Assembly (NCBI RefSeq): GCF_037042905.1
Contig: NC_087262.1
Span: 22,053,501-22,117,500 of the forward strand
Direction of reading: 5' to 3'
Source: Lytechinus pictus
Taxonomy: Eukaryota; Echinodermata; Echinoidea; Temnopleuroida; Toxopneustidae
Length of the DNA: 64,000 nt
Of the stretch, positions 22,043 to 34,000 are shown piece by piece. The notes under the pieces are model-generated. The model worked only from the letters and a program-made list of their open reading frames with translations, did no database searches and had not been told where the DNA came from. A program made the translations under genes and the position numbers. The stretch's first letter is position 1. Each line of letters starts with the position of its first letter.

Positions 22043-25000
22043 CTGGACAAGACAAATTAACATTATTTGGGTGAGTCTGACAAGTCAATCTCTTGGGACG
22101 ACATGATTCTGTTCACCTTCATAATTTGACTAAAGAGAGGTAAATAAAACATTTACATAATCTTGGGCCCGTTAGGTTAGCGATTTATTGTAAGCTTGAA
22201 TGTCAGGAGTAATTGTATATTGCAATCAATGCAATCAATCATATAAAATATTCTATGATACAGGTCCTGTTCTGCAAATCTGTTTCAACTTATGCAAGGT
22301 TGACTTCTGCAGACTCAATTAGAGTTATAAAGTAGCGGTTACCACTTCAAGAAAATTCTTCTCTAAATCTTGTTAAAATGCTTCAATCAGCCCAAGTTTG
22401 GATTCTAAAATAAAATTTCTTGCTTGGTGGCTGCAGCATTAATCTCTACCTCTGATCAATAATTTCAATTCAGGTAGTGATTATTACAAAAGTTGTATCT
22501 GCACCAACAGAGATGTAAGTAATTTGACCCACCTGTAAAATATCTTTCCATGAAGATTTTATTGATGAAGATAAAAAAAAAAAAATGGTATAACTTATTC
22601 CTTGGAAAGCTGGAGCATGTAACAGTAGCTACTTTTATTGTAGAGTGCGTAGAGACTACTGATAAAGTAAGTGTTAAGCGCTGTGTAAGCAAGTATAATT
22701 ATTATTCCACCCACTTGCAAAATAACTTTCTGTGAACTTTAAATGATGAAGATAGAAAAAAATCCAGTACACTGGTACATGTATAAATTGGGAAGGGGAT
22801 ATAGCATTCCTGTCCATCATCATCATTGCAATCAGGGACCCATTTCATATAACTTGTTATTATAACAAATTTGCAACTAGCACATCAATGATGTGGAGCT
22901 CATCCGGCATCTCGCAACGAAATTTAACACAATTTTAATTTCAGCCCAGTTGACACTGTAGTGTATTATATTGGTGACATAAATTGAGGATATAGAATTG
23001 AAATTAATGAAGAAATTACATAGAAGCATTTTTTGTGATCTATGAATAAATTTCATATAAATTAAGCATAAATAATTTTCTAGTAAAAATTTCTGAACTC
23101 TGTGTAGAACCTTGGTGAACCTCATGTAGCTCTCAGATGGAACAAAAATAATCGAAATCAATCAACAAATAAATAAGTACTTTTTGTGAGTTTAGAAAAT
23201 ATATGAATAAATTAGCATATTCAATGAGTTTCAAAATTCTGTGTTGAAATTTTGTATCACCACCTCGAGCTATCATATAAAGCAAACAAAATTGAAATTG
23301 ATCAACAAATGAAGAAGAAATTTTTTGGGGGGGATTTATGAATAGATTTTGCATAAATTAGCATAAATAATTTTCTAGACAAAATTTCAAAATTTTGTGT
23401 GCAAGTTTGGTAAACCGCATGCAGCTCTACCAGATGGAAGAAAAACAAGTGGAACGCCTCTGGCAGTCTCGCCTGCATTACGCAATTTAACATAGCAGCA
23501 GTGCTAACTTTGAAAACTACTATAAAATAATCATTCACAAAAACATCATTCATATAATGACATAATACCACATTCATTGACCATAAATGACATTTGAACG
23601 GAGACTTAAGACTGTCAACTACACCCATGTCCACATTTCACTCACTCTATACATAAACTTTCAAAGTTGTGATGGCACTTCAACAATTACCCCAACATAG
23701 CCTAAGTTTATTGACCTTAACTGACCTTTGACTTGGTTTTGTGACCTGAAACTCACAGGGGATGTTCAGTGATGCTTGATTACTCTTATATCCCAAGTTT
23801 TATGAACTAGATCCATAAACTTTCAGAGTTAGGATGGTAATTCAACAAATACCCCCAACACGGCCAAAGTTCATTGACCTTTAATGACCTTTGACCATGG
23901 TCATGTGAACTGAAACTCGTACAGGATGTTCAGTGATACTTGATTACTCTTATGTCCAAGTTTTATGAACTAGATCCATAAACTTTCAGAGTTAGGATGG
24001 TAATTTAACATATACCCCCAACACGGCCAAAGTTCATTGACCTTAAATGACCATTGACCATGGTCATGTGACCTGAAAATCGCACAGGATATTGGTTGGT
24101 TGGTGGTTGTGATTGTTTTATCTGATTGCTAAGAAAGCATGAATGCTTGTAAGCAAGCAACCAACCAGAGGACCGATGGCTTAAGGTCCTCTCCGAAGGA
24201 CCTGGTAATGAGGATTAATGCCTTACCAAAGGGCACTAGCGCACCAAGTGGGAATCAAACCGGGGTCACCGGAATACGAATCCCCCACTCTACCGACTGA
24301 GCTATTGCGCCTCCTGTATTCAGTATTCAGTGGTACTTGATTAACCTAATGTCCAAGTTTCATGAACTAAATCCATAAATTTTCAAAGTTATGATGGTAA
24401 TTCAACAAATACCCCCAACTTTGCCAAAGTTCATTGACCCTAAATGACCTTTGACCTTGGTCATGTGACCTGAAACTCAGGCAGGATGTTCACTAATACT
24501 TGATTAACCTTATGTCCAAGTTTCATGGACTAGATCCATAAGTTTTCAAAGTTATGATAGTAATTCAACAAATACCCCCAACTTGACCAAAGTTCAATGA
24601 CCCTAAATGACCTTTGACCTTGATCACGTAACCCGAAACTCGAGCAGGATGTTCACTAATACTTGATTAACCTTATGCCCAAGTTTCATGAACTAGGTCC
24701 ATATGCTTTCTAAGTTATGATGTCATTTCAAAAACGTAACCTTCGGTTAAGATTTTGAAAATAATTTTCCCAACATGGTCTAAGTTCATTGACCCTTAAT
24801 GACCTTTGACCTTGGTCATGTGACCTGAAACTCAAGCAGGATGTTCAGTAATACTTGATTAACCCTATGTCCAAGTTTCATGAACTAGGTCCATATACTT
24901 TCTAAGTTATGATGTCATTTCAAAAACTTAACCTTAGGTTAAGATTTGATGTTGACGCCGCCGTCACCGTCGGAAAAGCGGCGCCTATAGTCTCGCTCTG

Positions 25001-28000
25001 CTATGTAGGCGAGACAAAAACCAAAATCGGTCAACAAATAAAGAAAAAGACGCATTTTCTGTGATTTCTGAATAAATTTTGCATAAATTAGCATAAATAA
25101 TATTCTACTGAAAATTTCAAAATTCAGTGTAAAAGTTTGTTGAACCTCATGAAGTTCTACCAGAAAAAAGAAAAAAAATCAAAATCGGTCAACAATTAAA
25201 GAAGAAGAAGCATTTCATGTGAATTTTTAAAAATATGCATAAATTAGCATATTTAATGAGTTTCAAAATTCTGTGTAGAAGTTTGAATCCCCCACCTAAT
25301 GCTATCATATAAAGCAAACAGAATTGAAATCAGACTTGAAGTGACGAAGAAGAAGCATTTTGAAATTCAGTCAACAAATAAAGAAGAGGCATTTTCTGTG
25401 ATTTATAAATTTGGCATAAATTAGCATAATTAATTTTCTACTCCAAATTTAAAAATCTTGTGTGGAAGTTTGGTGAACCTCATGAAGCTCTACCAGATGG
25501 AAGAAAAAAATCAAAATTGGTCCACAAATAAAGAAGAAGAAGCATTTTATGTGAATTTTTAAAAATATGCATAAATTAATTTCGCATAAATTAGCATAAA
25601 AATTGTTCTAGTCAAAATTCTGTGTAGAAGTTTGGTGAACCTCATGAAGCTCTACCAGATGGAAGCAAAAAAATTCAAAATTGGTCAACAAATAAAGAAG
25701 AAGCATTTTTGTGAATTTTGAAAAATGTGCATAAATTAGCATATTTAATGAATTTCAAAATTCTGTGTAGACTTTTACCCTTTTTACACAGGATTTTCTT
25801 AACCCCGGACTATCGCTAACCCTGTACTTTCCTTAACCCCGTACTATTTTTTTTCCTTTTCACACATGCCAAATTGTTATTGCTAACCCCAGATAAGGAA
25901 TGCTTGCTTTTCACATACGAAACTCGCTAACCCCGGACTAGTGGTAGCTCATGAATATTCACGAGCGCACTGAGGGGTCATTCGGGTCATATCCAAAATC
26001 GCGCGCGCTTTAAATACATTTGTCGATCATTCGTAGTACAAGTACTTCACACAGAATTTCTCATCGCTGTCATGAATATTCATTATACTTACCTCCGATT
26101 GGACAACAGGGCCGGCTCTGTTGAGAGGCATGAATGGGAGCGCTTAGCCCACTTTCGTTTTACACTAGTGATCTTAACCCCGTACTATCGCTCTTAGCAC
26201 CGCAACTGCTGGGATAACCCTGCTTTTTTGCAGGGCCAAATAATCCCGTACTAAAGGTGGGGTTAGCCCACTTTGCAAAAATGCTGTGTAAAAAGAAAGT
26301 GGGCTAAGCTTAACCCCGTACTATAGGTGGGGCTAAATGGCAATTTAGCCCCACCTATAGTACGGGGTTAAGGAAATTTTAGCGTGTAAAAAGGGTATTT
26401 TTTAATCCCCCACCTAGTGCTATCATATAAAGCAAACAGAATTGAAATCAGACTTGAAGTGGCGAAAAAGAAGCATTTTGAAATTGTGGACAGACGACGG
26501 ACGCAATGCCACGGCATAAGCTCATCTGGCCCTTCGGGCCGGATGAGCTAATAATGATTAAAAGCTACTGAAATCCTTCAATTTCATTGGCTGACAATAA
26601 ATTTGCAATAGAAATGGTGTTATTTGTCATTATAACAAGTCTTTATAAAAAGGGCCTCAGATCACTAACCTCTTGATTGAGATCTTTCAGTCTCTGTTTG
26701 TAAGAAGCATTCTTATCGTCCGTTTCCGTTAGCAACACTAATAGATCCTCCATCTCTTTCTGGACACCCTTGACATATCCTTCTAAACTTTCCTTCTCGC
26801 TCTCTAATCCTTTGACCTTCTGGGTCAATTCATCTTTCTCTTGCTGTTTACAATAAAAGGTAAGCAAAATATTTGCATAATAAATATTAAATCAGTATCC
26901 ATTATTACACGAGGGCTTCATAATAAGCCCTCTTGGCTTTTGGTGTTTCCTCCATATCCAATTTGTAATGTAGTAGTATTTGCATCTCCCTCTCTTTACA
27001 TTTTCAATATTTTTTTATATTTTTGTTTATGTGATATTATATTCTTGTTTGTGATTTGACGATGTTTGTTTTTAATTTGAATATGGAGATAAATTAAAGT
27101 AAATAAAAACAGATAAATCAATATCAGAATCAATAGTAATTTTAGTAAATGATATACTACACTCTTACAATGATAAAATACTAACCAATGGTACAATACT
27201 ACATACAGTGACAAATCAAGGAAAAAAATTGGCCCCTAAGATCATGCCCTCTAACAACTGGCTTCTTTGGTTGTTCACACCTTCAAAAACTTCACAACTT
27301 CTCATCTTGTTTATTACTTTCCCCCATTTCCCACTTTTTTCCCATATTTGATGTGCTCCCCCCCCCCATTGCATCTCTAGATAAGCCCCTGACTACATCA
27401 CTATAACCCTTCATTTCTCACCTGTACTCTCTGAAGAGCTATTGCAATTTCAGGATTAGCCGCCTTGGCTGAAGCTTCCCTTAGCTGCATCTCCATCATG
27501 TCTTTAGCCCCACTAAGCTCCTTATTCTCAGTAGTTAATCTCGTATTATCCGTCTCCAGCTTCGATAACCTGACCTCTAGGTCGGTGATCTTCGTTGACA
27601 TGGCTGCCTTCTCCGCCAAGAGGGCGCTGTTGTCATTACTACTGCTGGCCTGCAACACATTTGAATGAGTGATGAATTAGCACTTTGGTAAAGCAAAAGG
27701 AAGAATTCTAGAATCCTAGAACAAACTTAGAGAATTCTTTCAAGGATTCTCTAAGTCATTAAAAAAGAGGAAAATACACTCGAAAAAGGAAACATTTAAA
27801 TGAAGGATGATCGAAAAGTCAAATAAAATTAACATGGATGAATATTCTAATCACACAAAAGCAGCTGCCCTATTCATCATGTAATGCAAATTTCATCAAT
27901 ATACATATATTATCTACTTGTGGTAATTGAGTATCTTCATGGATGATTCTAGAATCCTTGAGTACAATTGTAAAATCCTCTTATCTAAGTCATGGGATAC

Positions 28001-31000
28001 GAGAGGAAATACACTTCAAAGGGAAGTGCCCCTGACATAATCTTAACTTAAGTAAAAGCAAAAAAATTAGAGACATGTATAAATGATGGTTTACCAAAAG
28101 TCTGGTAAAATTTGACAAATTATGAATTTTGTGAAATCGCACATGAGTAGTTGCCCTATGTGAAATGTAATACAAATTCAATAGACTTTCATAAATAATA
28201 ATCAAAATAATGAAAATAGCAATAAAGGGTGTGATTTATATACTACTTACTTGTTGTAATTGAGAGGTAAATTCTTCATTCTGCAATCTATATTTCTCTG
28301 CTAGTTGTGTTTGTTCTTCTAATCTTGACTTGAGAGATGCCGTCTCTGAATCTTTTGATTCTACATTTGATTCTACATTGTCAGCTGATGGAATGGATGC
28401 TAATCTACCTCTCTATACAAAGAGAACATTATATGATATATCAAAATATCACCAACACAAGCTGAAGGAAACAATTTATGAATGAATCAAAATATACATA
28501 CAAAGCAAATAATTGAAAACATAAATACAATAACAAAGAACTCTGATGATTGGTTTGTGAAATATAAAATTGTTGAGCTATGAAGGAAGTAGAACATACA
28601 TGAATCACTGGAAGACGTTCTCCAAGCAATTTTCATAAAATTACCTAGATAAATGAGACGAAAGGTTCCTGTGTATTCATCTAATAATGTGACTAGGTGC
28701 CTTGTTTTAAAATCAAAGGAAATGGCAAATTTTAGACCATGCCAGATAAGCATATCATGAAAGGATTTGTCTGATATTTCATCTGACAGTTCCCAAGGTA
28801 ATATTCAAAAGCCTTTGCTTCTCAGCCAATCCAAATCAAGGAAATTTGTCATATGACAGGTGTTGATATGTTCTCCTTCACATTTTGATGGATGATAAGA
28901 GTGATATATATATATATATATATATCCTAAATATCAGTTTTGTATTTCTTGCAAACTACATTTATTTTGACTTATTCCATTTATCTCCTAATGTAACTTC
29001 ATTGACATTTTCTTGAGAAATGTAACAAACTTGTCATTCATGAATTCACAACTTTTTACACAGCAAATCCTGGTAGAATTAAAAATGTATTACAAAGAAA
29101 AGTAATGTCTAAAACCCTGTATTTTTCTAAACTGCACCAGACAAATGAATAAGAACCTTCAAATAGGCAATGGAAGCAACAAACTATTCTATAAACATAC
29201 CAATTCTTCCAGCTCCTTGTCTTTGTCTGTTACTAATTGTCTTTGAATTGCCAATTGTTTCTCTAGTTCCCCGCTGCTCTCTGATGACCCATTAACTTCT
29301 ATCGCTTGACCATCATTGGTTTCTGCTCCATCACCTTGACCAGTTTGGCTACCTGCAATAATCATGAAAAAGTACAGTGAGAAGTAAGGAGTACAAACTT
29401 TGTACATGAAAGGTAAATTGAAACTTCATGGTGGAATTCATGAAGTTGGTTTAAATTTAGAACATGTACTATTTAAATCATATAGCATGGGTATGCTTTA
29501 TTTAACATATACACACAACCTTCAATATTTTAAAAACTAAATTTGGAGGAATCTTCAGAAATGATGAAGAATGTACTGATGAAAGAATCAAGAATACTGC
29601 AAGCAAGAAAATCTCACCATGTTGTGCTTTGAGAAGGACATACTGATCTCTTAGTTGCTGAATTTGACTTGATTGTTCATTCAACTGAGACTCTGCTCTC
29701 CTGTATTCTCTCGTCAATTCTTCATGAGATTTCTTCAGCTCACTAAGTTGGTTGTCCTTCCAAAAAAAAAACAACAACAACAACTTCATTAACACTATTT
29801 CTTAGCAGATGTGACAAAGAATGCAACAGATCAGCTCTCTCGTACAATAACTCCCTAGATAAGATTCCCCAATAAACATTTCAGAGAATGCATCTCACTT
29901 GGTAGAAACATCCCTCGAGAAGTATTCAAAGAGATTACCTTTCCTCAAAGGCCATCCTTCATAGACAAATTCTAAGATACTATGGGATTTGTCTAAGAAC
30001 CTATAAAGCTGGATGATTCCTCAAATGAATAAGACATCTATTATCAAAATACATCTTCTCTATTCTCTATGAAACAAATATATTCTTCTGTGATAAAGTG
30101 ATTTTATAATCCCATTTCATTTTTATTACAATAAAATATTACCATGCTATAATTGAGCAGTCAAAAAATAAAAGTAAACTAGTGATAAAATAAAAATGAT
30201 GCCCCCCCCCCTACAAGAATAAAATACCTTGGGACTATCATTACTATTATAACTAATTTTTGCTAATGCATATACATGTATTCCTATTGTACCGTGCTAA
30301 AAGCATGTTTTACGATCCTTTCACTTCCATCACAATAAAATATTATGACAGAAAATTTTTAAATAAAGTGGTGTAGGGCTATGCAAATAGAACCTTTATA
30401 TCTAAATGCACTAAAAAGAAATAATATATTATCCCATTTCCTTTTCATTACAATAAAGTATTACCCAATTGTGGTTAACCAACCAATGTATATTGTGTTA
30501 GTGAAAGGCTTATCCAACAAAAACCTTTACTTTTCAATTTAAATTTCAATTAAAAATATCAAGCTCCTTTACCTGGTCTCTGATGATGTCTTTGTATTGT
30601 GTAACGATTGAATTATGATCATCTACTGTCTTCTTAGCATCCAGGTCATCACCAGCTTGTACTGCCTTGATAACAGAAACTGTAATAATAATAATAATAA
30701 TTGTGGCTACTTATATAGCGCACAGGTCCACCTTTCGGTGCTCATGGCGCTTCAAGGAAAATAAACACAAAACACAACAATAGAAAACAAAAAAGAATAG
30801 AATTTGAATTCTCCTGAATAAACACAATATTAAACTGCTAATGGGAGATTAAATAAGTTTTCAACTGGGACTTGAATGCTTCTGTTGATGAAATTTGGCG
30901 TAATTGGATAGGCACAATAGAGGTAGATCAATCAAAAGTCGCTGATTACTACTCCCTTAAATGAATAGTTGTTTTATTATGGTGATATGTACACTTCCTA

Positions 31001-34000
31001 AAATACCTGACAGAATTCAAATATAACCTGGACCACTTTGATAAAGCTACATACAATTTTACACACGACTGGTAATCTGTTCCATTGCAAAATGAGAATT
31101 TTTATTTTTTTGTTTTAAAAAAGCAAGAGTGTATCCCTTACAAAATGTTGATGAATAATCAACTTTGCAGTCAGATGTTTGCCAATAAATGCTGGAATTT
31201 AATTTTAGATGATGGGAATTACTTGATTTAGAAACTGATTTAGCACCCACAAATAGGTCCCAGTTGTGCATTTCTTACAAACAGCTATATAAAACTCCCC
31301 AGTTTCTTTAGGATTTGAAGATATAGGCTAATCAAAGTTGAGAATGTTAGAGCTTTTAGTTTACAGACAAAGAAAATCAAAACTTTGGAAAGAAATTTGA
31401 TATTTGCCTTCTAGTTGCTTGAAGAGTGTTGTAAATTCATAGTCAAATAAGACCTTGTCGACCGAGTCAAACTTTAATTGAGGTTTCTTGGCTGCTTGTG
31501 TGTAGCTCTCGTGCTTGGATACCGCTTCTAACTTCTCAATGAATGTCTCTACACCAATACGTTTGGCAATTAGCTGTTGCAGACTTTCCCTACGTGGATT
31601 GAAAGGGGTGGGACAATGTAAATAATAGATTGTTGAGTATTTACGAGTGCTGCTTTCCCAAAGAACTACATGTGCTTATATGGTGTTCCTGTTCATATGC
31701 AACTGTAAATTCATGAAAAAAACTTAAGTGATAAGCTTTTAAAAAAGGAAAATTGTGTTTGAACTTGCACAAAGAGTTACTCCCTGCCTTACACGTACGC
31801 ATAACAAATCTTTCGCCAGTAAAAGGCACATTACAAAGTTTTGTTGCAAGTCTAAATTTGCATATTTAGATGGACTAAAAACTTGGAATCCAGTTTGCAT
31901 ACATCACTATATTAAGCAACCTTTCAAGATGTCAATAACAACTGTTGTAAAGTACATGTACCTGTATGCACATAATTTGAATATTGCCTCTATGGCAACA
32001 AAATTTCATATATCAATTCTATTTAGATAAACATATGGTAATCTTTGACTGTATATATTAGTCAAAGACAAGGTATGAAAGAGAATAATTAGAATGTACA
32101 TATACTTACTTGGTGAAGTTCTTATTTGAGTTGTCATTAAATTGTGTACAGATTCCCAGTAAGAAAGCACATAGTCCTTGTACCAAGAGATCCTGTTCAT
32201 CAGCATTCTCGGCAACTTGTGATGTTAGCTGATACAATTAATGAGTCAAAGATTATTAACAAGCCACTCCTACCATTGCTGAATAAAACCTGTTTCATCA
32301 TGAGCTAATAGTCATTCCACTCTATAAACTTGGTAACACAATGAAAATCACTGTTTAAAAATGCATTTTATTTTGTAGAATCACTCTTTCATTATTTTGA
32401 CTAGTTTTCTGTCAATATTATATTTTTGTCTAAATATGACAGTGAATAGAAAATTAATAGTTGTTGCCAATTTGAAGAGAATATCAGATTAATTTTGGCC
32501 TTGGGCAAGCTGTAAACCTCCTTGGATAACCTATTCTGACAATTTTCTTCCATATTTTTTATAACATTTTTTTCAGTATTGATAAAGCCACTTTCACTGC
32601 TTTTTATTTTTCTAGAATATGTCATCAGGTATAAAAGTGCTTATCAGAAGACAAAATAATGATAATTATCACCAAAAAAGTACATCCAGGACAAGTTCAA
32701 GATTTATTATTACATTTCCATATGAACAAAACATCACAACATATGTAAATAGATGCCCATGATTATAGAATGATCTAAGAACAATGACTTTCCTATTTGT
32801 TACAATAATACAAGAAATAAATTAATGAATATGAATTGTTACAACGGCATTTGGTCAAAGGATACAAATGGCACATTTCCAGGATGACCTAAGAAGTGTG
32901 AGACAGCTAGCTGTGAATGAGCTACCCAGGAACTGAGAAGAATCAACAGACCAAGTCTTGTCTGGAACTTTACTGTCGGCTGCAGAGAAAGGGATTGAAA
33001 AAATTTCAAATGCAAGTATGTGATTTTCACTTTTTAATGATAATTGGTATATGTGATATTTATAAACTTTTTAATAAGAGATATATTAGGCACAATACGA
33101 TAGTATCAAAATCGCACAAATGTCTTTTGCTCATTGTCATGGGTCGTGTGGTCTAGTGGTTATAGCATTGAACTTATGATCGTGAGGTTGTGAATTCGAG
33201 TCCCCACTCTGCCCTTGTCTCCACATTAACAAAAAGACCCCAAGAGTAATTTCTGTCTTCTAAAAGCTCAGCCACTATGCCTCATTAACTTAGAGGTAAA
33301 ATGTTTCCTATGTAATTGGTTATATACCAGCTTGTTATTATACCAGCAGAAAGCTGTCATGCAGAGTTCCTACAGGAGTTACCATAACAGAAATAGAAAC
33401 TGATGGTTCACTTATACAACTGCTTCTTTTCAAAGAGTAAATATGACAGACACCTAAGACTATTTCTGTAAACCATCAATAAACACAACCTTGGATTGTC
33501 AAGTATATATTTGTGATCCTATTACTTTTTCTAGATATATATCAATAAAAACTAAGAGAAAAAAAATACCTGTGCCATGAGATTGGTACACTGCTGGAGC
33601 AGTGAGACCGGGGGATTCCCCAGCCCGGTAGCAAGTTGAACTCTAAGAAGCTGCTCCTTCTGTGTGGGGTTGTCCTTGAGGGCATGTGCGAGGGCAACGG
33701 ATGCGCACCAGTTGGACAGAGGGTCCGTACTGAAGAGACCACCACAAAGAAGCTGGCCTGCTGTCACTGCTGACACTGTGTGGAGCAATAGGGACGAGAA
33801 AGATAGAGAAATTGGGAGAGAGTGGAGGGTTAGACATTAATCTACACTTGCCCCTCCACTGAGGTGTTAGAATGGGCCCTAGTGCCAAATTAAATGGTGT
33901 TTGTTCAATAATGTGGGTGTATAATACACTGAGACCCTGTCATCGTATTTATAACAAACTAGTTTCCAAGGAAATGATAGACCAACTTCAGAATGCCACT

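Larger units (their letters stand above)
22834..26657. mobile_element. Satellite-bearing TIR element in the last USO1 intron
   Basis: The left end AGGGACCCATTTCATATAAC continues to TTGTTATTATAACAAAT. It is mirrored at the right end by ATTTGTCATTATAACAAG and then CTTTATAAAAAGGGCC. The interior is filled by two families of tandem repeats, a SINE and a nested foldback element, all listed separately. The right end lies about 12 bases from the donor of exon 19. No transposase is visible, so it moves, if at all, with outside help. Confidence 0.6.
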
